Assembly: GCA_964513285.1 (NCBI GenBank)
Contig: CAZEML010000001.1
Location: forward strand, 28,303 to 92,302
Direction of reading: 5' to 3'
Length of the DNA: 64,000 nucleotides
From: UBA11606 sp964513285
GTDB taxonomy: Bacteria > Actinomycetota > Acidimicrobiia > Acidimicrobiales > Aldehydirespiratoraceae
Positions 8,451-17,057 of this stretch are shown one piece after another; within the stretch, counting starts at the first letter, position 1; every line of letters starts with the position of its first letter. The notes under the pieces were generated by a model, which worked only from the letters and a program-made list of their open reading frames with translations, did no database searches and was not told the DNA's origin. A program made the position numbers and the translations under genes.

Positions 8451-10049
8451 GTGAGCACGCTCGACTGGTGGCGCACCGGCGCCATCTACCAGGTGTACAT
8501 CCGTTCCTTCGCCGATGCCGATGGCGACGGCACCGGCGACGTCGATGGTCTGCGCTCCAAGCTGCCGTACCTGGCCGACCTTGGCATCGACGCGATCTGG
8601 ATCAACCCCTGGTACCCGTCGCCCCTGCTCGACGGCGGCTACGACGTCGCCGACTACCGCAACATCAACCCGGCCTACGGCACGCTCGAGTCCGCCGAAG
8701 CGATGATCGCCGAAGCGCACGCGTTGGGGATCCGGATCCTCGTCGACCTCGTCCCCAACCACTGCTCATGGGACCACGAGTGGTTCAAGGCCGCGCTGGC
8801 GGCCGGACCCGGCTCGCCCGAACGGGCCCGCTTCCACTTCAAGGACAGCCCCGACGGTCCCCCCAACAACTGGCAGTCGGTGTTCGGCGGTTCGGCATGG
8901 ACTCAGGTCGACGACGGCCAGTGGTACCTCCACCTCTTCGATCCGAGCCAGCCCGACCTCGACTGGACCCACCCCGAAGTGCGGGCCGAGTTCGTCTCGA
9001 TCCTCCGCTTCTGGCTCGACCGGGGCGCCGACGGCTTCCGCGTCGACGTGGCCCACGGTCTCGCCAAGGACATGACGTTCCCCGATCTCGACGATCACGT
9101 CCAGATCCTCAGCAGCGCCAAGCAGGCCAACCATCCTCACTGGGACCGCGACGAGGTCCACGAGATCATCCGCGAATGGCGTGCGGTGCTCGACGAGTAC
9201 GACGAGCGGATGATGGTCGCCGAAGCGTGGGTCTCTGAGGAATCCCTTCCGAAGTATCTCCGCCCCGACGAGTACCACCAGTCGTTCAGCTTCGACCTGC
9301 TGATGGCGGGCTGGGACGCCGACGAGTACCGCACGACGATCAGCGGCGTGTACGAGCCGGCCGCCGAACTCGGAGCGGCCAGCACCTGGGTGCTCTCGAA
9401 CCACGACGTCATGCGCCACACCACCCGGTTCGGGCTGCCGGCCGATGCGTCGTGGCGGACCTGGCCGGTCACCGGTCCGGCCGACGCGCTCGACACCGAA
9501 CTCGGTGAGCGGCGGGCCCGCGCCGCAGCCCTCATCACCCTCGGCCTGCCGGGCTCGTCCTACATCTACCAGGGCGAAGAGCTCGGCCTGCCCGAGGTCT
9601 GGGAGCTTCCCTGGGAGGTGCTCGACGATCCGGTCGCCCGGCGAAGCGAAGGCACGCAGAAGGGTCGCGACGGTTGTCGCGTGCCCATCCCCTGGACCGC
9701 CGAGGGTTCCTCGTACGGGTTCGGCAGCAACGGTTCCTGGATGCCGCAGCCCGAGCGGTTCGCCACCTATGCGGCCGATCAGCAGATCGACGTGGCGGGG
9801 TCGTTCCACTCGCTCTACCGCGACGCCCTGCGGCTCCGAAAGGAGCACTTCGTCGCCGACGCCGCGATGACCTGGGTCGACGCGGGCGACGGGGTCCTCG
9901 CCTACGAGCGCGGGAGCGGCGTGCGGTGCATGGCCAACATGGGCGCCTCGCCGGTGGCGATGCCCGAGGGCCAGATCCTGCTGACCTCCGAGCCCGGACT
10001 CACCGACGAGTTGCCCACGGACACGGCGGTCTGGTTCATCCCGGCCTGA
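8451..10049 (+). CDS. GH13 alpha-glucosidase / oligo-1,6-glucosidase-like enzyme
   Basis: 532 residues from GTG 8451. The start is chosen because STLDWWRTGAIYQVY is the canonical beginning of this family and a GGGGAG element lies about 10 bases upstream; in-frame sequence before it is unconserved. The four GH13 signatures are intact: DLVPNHCS (region I), GFRVDVAHG (region II, catalytic nucleophile Asp), VAEAWV (region III, acid/base Glu) and SNHDVM (region IV, transition-state Asp). There is no signal peptide, so the enzyme is cytoplasmic and probably hydrolyses or transfers alpha-linked glucosides such as maltose, isomaltose, sucrose or trehalose-type sugars. The length matches the family. 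Exact linkage specificity cannot be determined. Confidence 0.92.
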   Translation: MSTLDWWRTGAIYQVYIRSFADADGDGTGDVDGLRSKLPYLADLGIDAIWINPWYPSPLLDGGYDVADYRNINPAYGTLESAEAMIAEAHALGIRILVDLVPNHCSWDHEWFKAALAAGPGSPERARFHFKDSPDGPPNNWQSVFGGSAWTQVDDGQWYLHLFDPSQPDLDWTHPEVRAEFVSILRFWLDRGADGFRVDVAHGLAKDMTFPDLDDHVQILSSAKQANHPHWDRDEVHEIIREWRAVLDEYDERMMVAEAWVSEESLPKYLRPDEYHQSFSFDLLMAGWDADEYRTTISGVYEPAAELGAASTWVLSNHDVMRHTTRFGLPADASWRTWPVTGPADALDTELGERRARAAALITLGLPGSSYIYQGEELGLPEVWELPWEVLDDPVARRSEGTQKGRDGCRVPIPWTAEGSSYGFGSNGSWMPQPERFATYAADQQIDVAGSFHSLYRDALRLRKEHFVADAAMTWVDAGDGVLAYERGSGVRCMANMGASPVAMPEGQILLTSEPGLTDELPTDTAVWFIPA

Positions 10050-10067
10050 CGCCGTAGCGTCGCCTCC

Positions 10068-11138
10068 ATGGCGACCTCGTTTCAGATCAACCGCACCTCG
10101 ATCCGAGAGCATCAGTTCGTCGATCACGGCCATCGTGACCTCGCGCCTGGCGAGGTCCGGCTCGACGTCGACTTCGTGGCGTTGACGTCCAACAACGTCA
10201 CCTACGCCGTCGCGGGCGACATGCTCGACTACTGGGGCTTCTTCCCGGCCGACCTTCCGTGGGGACACGTCCCGGCGATGGGCTACGGGACGGTCGTCGA
10301 GTCCACGAGCGACGGGATCGCCGAAGGCAGCCGCCACTTCGGGTTCTTCCCGATGGCGGACCAACACATCGTCCTGGCGAAGGCGACCGAGGCCGGCTTC
10401 TTCGACGTCGGCGACCACCGGGCCAACCACGCGCCCGCCTACCGACAGTTCGCCGACACCGCCAAGGACCCGGCGCACGATCCCGACCGCGAAGCCCACG
10501 TCGCGCTCCTGCGGGGCCTGTTCCTCACCGGCTGGCTCGCCGAGGACCTCCTGTTCGACAACGACAACTTCGGTGCCGAGGCCACGATCATCACCAGCGC
10601 GTCATCGAAGACGAGCATCGCCATGGGGTGGACGGTCAGCGAGCGCGGCGGGCACGCGATCGGGCTCACCTCCGAACGCAACCGGGCGTTCGTCGAGGCA
10701 CTCGGGTGCTACGCCGAGGTCGTCACCTACGACGAGATCGGGTCGATCGACGCCGACCGCCGGTCGGTCGTGGTCGACATGGCCGGCAACGGCCAGGTGC
10801 TCGCCGACGTCCACAACCATTTCGGCGGAACCCTCGCCCACTCGATGGCGATCGGCGGCAGCCACTGGGAGTCGTTCGGCGACCGACCGGAGATGGCCGG
10901 CCCCGCGCCCGAGTTCTTCTTCGCCCCAGCCCAGATCGAGAAGCGCAACAGCGACTGGGGTTCGGGCGAGCCGATGCGACGGGTGATGGAAGCGTTCGCG
11001 AAGTACGTGGCCTTCACCGACGAGTGGCTCACGATCGAGCACGACACCGGCGCCGACGCCTTGGCGGGCGCGTGGGATTCGCTGGTCGGTGGTCAGGTCG
11101 GGCCCGAGGTGGGCCTGACCCGTTCGCTCAACGGCTGA
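10068..11138 (+). CDS. DUF2855 family protein (MDR-like, quinone-oxidoreductase-related)
   Basis: 356 residues from ATG 10068. The chain has the medium-chain-reductase-like layout seen in DUF2855. An N-terminal beta-rich part includes LTSNNVTYAVAGDMLDYW and PWGHVPAMGYG. A Rossmann-like second half carries TSASSKTSIAMG and SVVVDMAGNGQV, lacking the classic GxGxxG dinucleotide motif. The family is associated with oxidoreductase-type genes but has no settled biochemical role, so none is claimed. Its 3' end overlaps the convergent nnrE-like gene by 11 bases. Confidence 0.8.
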   Translation: MATSFQINRTSIREHQFVDHGHRDLAPGEVRLDVDFVALTSNNVTYAVAGDMLDYWGFFPADLPWGHVPAMGYGTVVESTSDGIAEGSRHFGFFPMADQHIVLAKATEAGFFDVGDHRANHAPAYRQFADTAKDPAHDPDREAHVALLRGLFLTGWLAEDLLFDNDNFGAEATIITSASSKTSIAMGWTVSERGGHAIGLTSERNRAFVEALGCYAEVVTYDEIGSIDADRRSVVVDMAGNGQVLADVHNHFGGTLAHSMAIGGSHWESFGDRPEMAGPAPEFFFAPAQIEKRNSDWGSGEPMRRVMEAFAKYVAFTDEWLTIEHDTGADALAGAWDSLVGGQVGPEVGLTRSLNG

Positions 11139-11808
11139 CCGGCACGATCGGCGACGCGGAGAAGTCGGGCGGGGCGGCGCCGAGCGCCCGCAGCACCGCC
11201 GGCGGCACGGCGATGTCGGCGACGAAGAGCTCGCCGACCTGAGGTGCTGCTGCGAGACCGACCTTCGGGGCGGCCAGGGTGAGGGTCGCGTCGGCGCGCA
11301 CGACCGCGCCGGGCGCATCCCCCGACGTGACGTCGAGGCCCGAGGGAGTGTCGAGCGACAGGGCGGGCGCCTCGGTCGCGTTGATGGCATCGATCAACTC
11401 GAGGCTTCGACCGGTCGGGGCCCCTCGCAACGAGTAGCCGATCACCGCGTCGATCACCAGATCGACCTCGCCCCACATGTCGGCGACGCCCACGGCCATC
11501 GCCTCGAGGATCCGCCGCTGATGGGCGGGCACGCCGCGGAGCTCTTCGGCCGGCCGGGTCGAGGCGACGACCACGTCGACCCCGCGGTTCGCGAGATGTC
11601 GCGCCGCGACCATGCCGCCCCCACCGTTGCCACCCGACCCGACGGCGACCGCCACCCGACTCGGTCCGAAGCGGTCGATCGCGAGTTGGGCGAGGTTGCG
11701 GCCGGCGTTCTCCATCATCTGGATCAGCTCGATGCCGAGGTCCTCGATCATCACGCGATCGACCTCGATCATCTGTGCCTCGGTGAGCCAACCCTCGCCC
11801 GAAGGCAT
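11128..11808 (-). CDS. nnrE: NAD(P)H-hydrate epimerase (YjeF N-terminal domain type)
   Basis: 226 residues, about the size of a stand-alone YjeF_N domain. It repairs nicotinamide cofactors by epimerising R-NAD(P)HX to the S form for the dehydratase. Recognisable parts are the N-terminal helix TEAQMIEVDRVMI, MMENAGRNLA, the glycine loop VGSGGNGGGGMVAARHL, and the conserved core from DLVIDAVIGYSLRG through LDTPSGLDV, where the Asp residues coordinate the metal and act in catalysis. The dehydratase half (NnrD) is not fused and is absent from this window. The gene lies 6 bases downstream of the aldolase gene and is probably co-transcribed with it. Confidence 0.9.
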   Translation of the reverse strand: MPSGEGWLTEAQMIEVDRVMIEDLGIELIQMMENAGRNLAQLAIDRFGPSRVAVAVGSGGNGGGGMVAARHLANRGVDVVVASTRPAEELRGVPAHQRRILEAMAVGVADMWGEVDLVIDAVIGYSLRGAPTGRSLELIDAINATEAPALSLDTPSGLDVTSGDAPGAVVRADATLTLAAPKVGLAAAPQVGELFVADIAVPPAVLRALGAAPPDFSASPIVPVSR

Positions 11809-11814
11809 CGGCGA

Positions 11815-12900
11815 TCAGCCCTTCAGCGTGCCGACGTTGTTGAGCTCGGCGAACGACTGCTCGAGGCGTTCGGAGAACGAGACCTCGCCGGCCCGCAGCC
11901 AGACCCGAGGGTCGTAGTGCTTCTTGTTGGGCGAGTCCGGACCGCTCGGGTTGCCGAGCTGGCCTTGGAGGTAGTCGTGGGTCTCGGCCTCGTAGCGGCG
12001 GATGCCATCCCAGAACGCCCACTGGAGGTCGGTGTCGATGTTCATCTTCACGACGCCGTAGCTGATCGCCTCCGCGATCTCCTCCGCACTCGAGCCCGAC
12101 CCGCCGTGGAACACGAAGTTGACCGGGTTCGGGTCGCTCGTGGCGAAGCGTTCGTGGATGTGGGCCTGGGCATCGCGCAGGATCGTCGGGGTGAGTTCGA
12201 CGTTGCCCGACTTGTAGACGCCGTGCACGTTGCCGAACGCCGCCGCGATGGTGAAGTCGGGCGACACCTCCATCAGCCGCTCGTAGGCGTAGGCCACCTC
12301 CTCGGGCTTGGAGTAGAGGTCGGCCGGGTTGGCGTCGGAGTTGTCGACGCCGTCCTCCTCGCCACCGGTGATGCCGAGCTCGATCTCCAATGTCATCCCC
12401 ATCGGCGCCATACGGCGCAGGTACTCGACGCAGATGTCGAGGTTCTCCTCGATCGGTTCTTCGGACAGGTCGAGCATGTGGGAGCTGAAGAGCGGCTCGC
12501 CGGTCTGTTCGAAGTGGCGTTCGCTCTCGTCGAGCAGGCCGCTGATCCATCCGAGCTTGTTCTTCGGGCAGTGATCGGTGTGCAGCACGACCCGGGCTCC
12601 GTACGCCTCGGCCATCGTGCGGACGTGACGGGCGCCGGCCACCGAGCCGAGGATCGACGCCTGGTCACCGTCGACGGGGACCGCCTTGCCACCGACGAAG
12701 GCCGAGCCGCTCGTCGAGAACTGCACGATCACCGGGCTCTCGATCCGTCCTGCGGTCTCGAGGACCGCGTTGATCGAGTTGCTGCCGACACAGTTGACGG
12801 CGGGGAGGGCGAAGCCTTCGGCCTTGGCGAGCGCGAACAGCTCACCGACGGCGGAACCGGTGAGCACGCCGGGAGCGAAACTGGAGGGAGACGGGGTCAT
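11815..12900 (-). CDS. fbaA: Class II fructose-bisphosphate aldolase
   Basis: 361 residues. The enzyme interconverts fructose 1,6-bisphosphate with dihydroxyacetone phosphate and glyceraldehyde 3-phosphate in glycolysis and gluconeogenesis. Class II features are clear: PAVNCVGSNSINAVLE near the N-terminus, VVLHTDHCPK with the catalytic Asp and a zinc His, DNSDANPADLYSKPEEV, an extended zinc-ligand stretch with AAAFGNVHGVYKSGNV, the phosphate-binding VFHGGSGSS, and GVVKMNIDTDLQWAF. The length and the YxSKPEEV insertion point to the class IIA (FbaA) group. Start ATG 12900 lies in a 55-base divergent gap to the cupin gene. Confidence 0.95.
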   Translation of the reverse strand: MTPSPSSFAPGVLTGSAVGELFALAKAEGFALPAVNCVGSNSINAVLETAGRIESPVIVQFSTSGSAFVGGKAVPVDGDQASILGSVAGARHVRTMAEAYGARVVLHTDHCPKNKLGWISGLLDESERHFEQTGEPLFSSHMLDLSEEPIEENLDICVEYLRRMAPMGMTLEIELGITGGEEDGVDNSDANPADLYSKPEEVAYAYERLMEVSPDFTIAAAFGNVHGVYKSGNVELTPTILRDAQAHIHERFATSDPNPVNFVFHGGSGSSAEEIAEAISYGVVKMNIDTDLQWAFWDGIRRYEAETHDYLQGQLGNPSGPDSPNKKHYDPRVWLRAGEVSFSERLEQSFAELNNVGTLKG

Positions 12901-12955
12901 ACCCCGACCCTACGCCGGTCGTGAGCGACGCGAGAGCGCAACCTAAACTCCCCTC

Positions 12956-13528
12956 ATGGAGACTCCACCCGTCCTCGAAGCGTTCGTCACCGCATGTGAA
13001 GACGTGGTCGCGTCCGGCACCGACGTACCGCAGTCGATCGCCGGGCTTCTGCGTGAGCTGGTGAGCGACCACGCGGGGTTGGCGGCAGCGGTCCCGGCGT
13101 TCAGCGACGACGAGGTCGAAACGTCGGCGCAGGGCCATCGACTGGGCGGAGAGGCCGTGCTTCACCGAGCGTCGGATCTCACCGTCATGGTGCTCGACAC
13201 GTTGCCGGGGGTGATCCAACCGGCGCACGACCACGCGATGAACGCCTTCATCGGCGTGTTCGAGGGGTGCGAGGAGCAACGCTTCTGGACGCGCACGAGC
13301 GACGGGGTCGAGGCGACGACGGGGCGCATGCTCGAGGCGGGTGAGATCGTGGCGTTGGGTGAACGGGCGATCCATGCGATCAGCTCGCCCGAGGGTCAGG
13401 CGGCGAGGGCCGTACACGTCTATCTGGGCGACATCTATGACGTGGAGCGGTCGGTGTTCGAGCCCGAGACGATGGCTGAGCACCCGATGACGAGTGACCG
13501 CTACGACGAGTTCTGCCGCCCCGCCTAG
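12956..13528 (+). CDS. Cupin / cysteine-dioxygenase-like metal-binding protein
   Basis: 190 residues from ATG 12956. A helical N-terminal part (to about residue 55) leads into a double-stranded beta-helix. The likely metal ligands are in IQPAHDHAMNAFIGVFEG (His-x-His near residues 84-86, with Glu downstream) and in the second half around ALGERAIHAISSP (His). This layout is that of the cysteine-dioxygenase-like predicted metal-dependent enzymes. Thiol oxidation is therefore possible, but the substrate is not determined by sequence. The last codons and the stop lie inside the first copy of a tandem GC-rich repeat. Confidence 0.65.
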   Translation: METPPVLEAFVTACEDVVASGTDVPQSIAGLLRELVSDHAGLAAAVPAFSDDEVETSAQGHRLGGEAVLHRASDLTVMVLDTLPGVIQPAHDHAMNAFIGVFEGCEEQRFWTRTSDGVEATTGRMLEAGEIVALGERAIHAISSPEGQAARAVHVYLGDIYDVERSVFEPETMAEHPMTSDRYDEFCRPA

Positions 13529-13563
13529 GGCGGACGGGGAATCTGCCGCCCGGCCTAGGGCGG
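13512..13563 (+). repeat. Tandem 22-bp repeat, each copy a hairpin, at 3' end of cupin gene
   Basis: Two copies of tctgccgccc(c/g)gcctagggcgg at 13512-13533 and 13542-13563 (one mismatch, 30-base period). Each contains ccgccc/gggcgg able to form a hairpin, and the first carries the TAG stop codon of the upstream gene. A third, degenerate GC-rich hairpin (cccgccg...cggcggg) lies at about 13585-13610. These may act as transcription terminators, but no T-run follows. Confidence 0.6.
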
Positions 13564-13708
13564 CCCGTCCGAGGGACACCGAACCCGCCGCCCGGCCGAT
13601 GCGGCGGGACTCATGACGGAGCGGCGGCGACCGAGGCTGTAGGGCGAGTTCGACGGATCGCGCTCATCCTCCAGGCCAGGGACGGCGTGGACCCCCAAGG
13701 AATCCTGG
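13564..13708. other. Gap before surface-protein gene
   Basis: GC-rich non-coding gap between the hairpin repeats and the GTG start at 13709. It was checked for a cyclic di-GMP riboswitch because of the HD-GYP genes and the adhesin-like product downstream. The conserved GEMM-I blocks were not recognised, and no promoter can be called confidently. Confidence 0.3.
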
Positions 13709-16700
13709 GTGCCTCGCACGTCTCGTGTTCGCCAGCGTTCGTTCGCCTCATTCATCGTGGTGGCGATGACGGCGGCGTTGCTCGCCGGCCCGAGTCAGTT
13801 CGCCGTCGCGGCCGCGCCGTGGGATCAGCTGGGTGTCGATCTCGACGGCGACGCCAGCAACGACCGCGCCGGTACGTCGGTTGCGTTGTCGGCTGACGGC
13901 ACCCGGATGGCGGTCGGCGCGACGCGCGGTGGCGTCTCCGGTGGCGGCACCGGCTACGTACGGGTCTTCGAATGGTCGGGAACCGGGTGGGTTCAGCTCG
14001 GTGCGGACCTCGAAGGCGAGGGGGCCGAAACCGGCTTCTCGGTCGCGCTGTCCGGGAACGGCAACCGGGTGGCGTTCGGTGCCCGTCTGAACAGCGGCAA
14101 CGGGACCTTCGCGGGTCACGCGCGGGTCTATGACTGGAACGGAACCGCCTGGACGCAGGTGGGTGCCGATGTCGACGGGCAGGCCCAGTTCGAACAGATC
14201 GGGTATTCGATCGCACTCTCTGAAGACGGCCAGGATCTCGTCGTCGGCGGCGTGGGCGCCGCGTCGAACGCCGGCGTGGCGCGGGTCTACAACTGGAACG
14301 GAACCGCCTGGACCCAGACCGGCGCCGACATCACCGGCGACGCCAGCGGCGACATCTCCGGCTCGTCGGTGGCGATGTCGGCGAACGGCAACCGGGTCGC
14401 CGTCGGTGCCCCTGGCAATGACGGCACCGGCGCGAACGCCGGCAACGTCCGGGTCTTCGACCTCTCCGGCTCGACGTGGGTGCAGGTCGGAAGCGACATC
14501 GACGGCGAAGCCGAAGCCGACTTCTCCGGTCGATCGGTGTCGCTCTCCGCCGATGGTGCTCGCCTCGCGGTGGGCGCCCCGAAGAACGGCGGAGGCGGAA
14601 CCGAAGCGGGCCACGTCCGGGTCTACCAGTGGTCGGGCGCGGCATGGGTCCAGCTCGGTGCCGACCTCGACGGACAAGCCGGTGGCGATCAAGCAGGCGC
14701 TTCGGTCGCGTTGTCCGAAGACGGCACGCGGGTCGCGATCGGTGCGACCGGAGCCGGTGCGGGAACGGTGCGGGTCTTCCAGTGGTCAGGCTCTGCATGG
14801 GTGCAGGTGGGCGGGAACGTGGATGGTGAGGCCGAGGGTGATTTCTTCGGTTTCTCGCTCGACCTCTCCGCCGACGGCACGGCGTTCGCCGCCGGGGCGA
14901 CCAGCAATGCCGCGAACGGCGCCAGCTCGGGTCACGCCCGTGTGCACGGTGCCGTGACCGCGACGCCGGTCCCCGGCGCACCCACCAACGTGTTGGCCAT
15001 CGCCGCCGACGCCGAGGTCGCCGTGTCGTGGACGGCGCCATCCGAAGTGGGTGGCTCACCGATCACCGGCTACACCGCGACCGCATCCCCCGGTGGTACA
15101 AGTTGCACGACGACCGGCGCGTTGAACTGCACCGTCGGCGGGCTCACCAACGGCACCGCCTATTCCTTCACCGTCACCGCCACGAACTCCGACGGCACCG
15201 GATCCCCGTCCGACGGCTCGGTGTGGGTCACACCCGCCGCTGCGCCCGACGCACCGAGCAGTGTGTTCGGCACTCCGGGCGACAGTGAGGCGACGGTCAC
15301 CTGGCTCGCGCCCGAGACCAATGGCGGCGCGGCGATCACCACCTACACCGTCACCGCATCACCGGGTGGCGCGACCTGCTCGACCAGCGGCTCGCTCACG
15401 TGCATCGTGCCGACGCTGACCAACAGCACGCCGTACACGTTCACGGTGACGGCGACCAACAGTGTCGGAACCAGTCCGGCGTCGAACGCTTCGGATCCGG
15501 TGACACCGTTGCCCGTGCCCGGTGCACCCACGACGGTCAACGCCACGCCGGGAAGCGGGCAGGCGACCGTGAGCTGGGCCGCCCCCGCCGACGCGGGCGG
15601 GTCGGCGATCATCGCCTACACCGTCACCGCATCGCCGGGCGGGTCGCGGTGCTCCACCAGTGGAGCGACGAGCTGCACCGTCATCGACTTGACCAACGGC
15701 ACCGCCCACACGTTCACCGTCACCGCGACGAATGCGATCGGCACCGGCCCGGCATCGGTCGCGTCGTCGCCCGTCACGCCCGTCGGCGTGCCCGACGCAC
15801 CGACCAACGTCACCGCCATCGCAGGTGACACGACCGCCGACGTGAGCTGGAACGTACCCGTGTCCGACGGCGGCAGCGACCTCACCGGCTACACCGCCAC
15901 CGCCGCACCAGGAGGCGCGTCGTGCACCACGACCGGGACGGTGAGTTGCACGATCAGCGGCCTCACCAACGACGTCATCCACACCGTCACCGTCACTGCG
16001 AGCAACGCACTCGGCACCGGCCCCGGATCGACGCCCTCGGATGCCTTCACGCCGACCGGCCCCGACGAGGATCCGGTCGATCCCGACCCGCCCGCCGAGC
16101 CGCCTGCGGTCGACCCCGACGGGATCTCGATCGACCCGGCCGACGACGAGGCGACCGTCTCATGGGAAGCGCCGGCCGACCCGGGCGGCGACATCGACGG
16201 CTACACCGTCACCGCGTCGCCTGGTGGCGCCGCCTGCACCACCAACGGGGAACTGACCTGCACCGTCACCGGGCTGGTGAACGGGACCACGTATGAGTTC
16301 ACCGTGGTCGTCGTGGTCGACGGCCAGCAGAGCGCGCCGTCCACCGCGACCGGCCCCCTCCCGCCCGCCGAAGATCCGCCGGCCGACGACCCGCCCGCGG
16401 AGGATCCACCTGCCGAAGACGGGGGTGGCACCGCGGCGGTGGGAGACGACGGCGGCGCGACCCAAGGCGACGCCGTCAGCCCGATCGGGCCCTGCCCCAC
16501 GCCGTTGCTGCCCTTCACCGACGTCGGCAACGTCATCTCGACGGCCGACGTCGCCTGTATCTACGGGCTCGGCATCACCGCCGGCACCTCGCCCACCACC
16601 TACTCCCCCGACAACCCGGTCGACCGCGACCAGATGGCGTCATTCCTCGCCCGCCTCTGGCGAGCCGCCGACCTCGACTGTCCTGCGGTGACCGCCTCGG

Positions 16701-17056
16701 CCTTCACCGATCTGGCGACGACGATCTCGCCGGCGGACGTGTCGTGCATCTGGGGTCTCGGGATCACCGCCGGCACCTCCCCGACGACCTACTCCCCGGA
16801 CAACCTCGTCGACCGCGACCAGATGGCGTCGTTCCTCGCCCGCCTCTGGCGAGCGACCGGGCGGCCGTGCCCGACACCGCTGCTGCCCTTCACCGACATC
16901 GGCAACGTCATCTCGACCGCAGACGTCGCGTGCATCTACGGCCTCGGGATCACCGCCGGCACCTCCCCGACGACCTACTCCCCCGACAACCTCGTCGACC
17001 GCGACCAGATGGCGTCATTCCTCGCCCGCCTCTGGCGAGCACTCGGCGAGAGCTGA
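13709..17056 (+). CDS. Secreted multi-domain surface protein: FG-GAP-type repeats, FnIII domains, S-layer-like repeats
   Basis: 1115 residues from GTG 13709. A signal peptide (basic start, hydrophobic VVAMTAALLAG, Ala-rich cleavage zone about residues 30-36) precedes seven repeats of about 52-56 residues (about 37-410). They have the pattern W-x-Q-x-G-x-D-(L/I)-x-G-(D/E), S-x-A-L-S-x-D-G and VRVFxWSG, resembling FG-GAP beta-propeller blades. Five fibronectin type III domains follow (about 415-890), four in tandem and one after an acidic Pro linker. Each has a Cys pair around SPGGxxCxTxGxLxC. After a Pro/Asp/Glu linker the protein ends in three about 58-residue Cys-containing S-layer-homology-like repeats (FTDVGNVIST, YGLGITAGTSPTTYSPDN, DRDQMASFLARLWRA). 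These probably anchor it to the cell envelope. The likely role is as an extracellular adhesin or envelope protein. The first and third SLH-like repeats are nearly identical in DNA. Confidence 0.9.
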   Translation: MPRTSRVRQRSFASFIVVAMTAALLAGPSQFAVAAAPWDQLGVDLDGDASNDRAGTSVALSADGTRMAVGATRGGVSGGGTGYVRVFEWSGTGWVQLGADLEGEGAETGFSVALSGNGNRVAFGARLNSGNGTFAGHARVYDWNGTAWTQVGADVDGQAQFEQIGYSIALSEDGQDLVVGGVGAASNAGVARVYNWNGTAWTQTGADITGDASGDISGSSVAMSANGNRVAVGAPGNDGTGANAGNVRVFDLSGSTWVQVGSDIDGEAEADFSGRSVSLSADGARLAVGAPKNGGGGTEAGHVRVYQWSGAAWVQLGADLDGQAGGDQAGASVALSEDGTRVAIGATGAGAGTVRVFQWSGSAWVQVGGNVDGEAEGDFFGFSLDLSADGTAFAAGATSNAANGASSGHARVHGAVTATPVPGAPTNVLAIAADAEVAVSWTAPSEVGGSPITGYTATASPGGTSCTTTGALNCTVGGLTNGTAYSFTVTATNSDGTGSPSDGSVWVTPAAAPDAPSSVFGTPGDSEATVTWLAPETNGGAAITTYTVTASPGGATCSTSGSLTCIVPTLTNSTPYTFTVTATNSVGTSPASNASDPVTPLPVPGAPTTVNATPGSGQATVSWAAPADAGGSAIIAYTVTASPGGSRCSTSGATSCTVIDLTNGTAHTFTVTATNAIGTGPASVASSPVTPVGVPDAPTNVTAIAGDTTADVSWNVPVSDGGSDLTGYTATAAPGGASCTTTGTVSCTISGLTNDVIHTVTVTASNALGTGPGSTPSDAFTPTGPDEDPVDPDPPAEPPAVDPDGISIDPADDEATVSWEAPADPGGDIDGYTVTASPGGAACTTNGELTCTVTGLVNGTTYEFTVVVVVDGQQSAPSTATGPLPPAEDPPADDPPAEDPPAEDGGGTAAVGDDGGATQGDAVSPIGPCPTPLLPFTDVGNVISTADVACIYGLGITAGTSPTTYSPDNPVDRDQMASFLARLWRAADLDCPAVTASAFTDLATTISPADVSCIWGLGITAGTSPTTYSPDNLVDRDQMASFLARLWRATGRPCPTPLLPFTDIGNVISTADVACIYGLGITAGTSPTTYSPDNLVDRDQMASFLARLWRALGES

Positions 17057-17057
17057 C

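Noticed and set aside
13564..13708. Cyclic di-GMP riboswitch upstream of the surface-protein gene
   Set aside because: Considered because of the HD-GYP genes, but the conserved GEMM-I core and tetraloop/receptor elements were not recognised.
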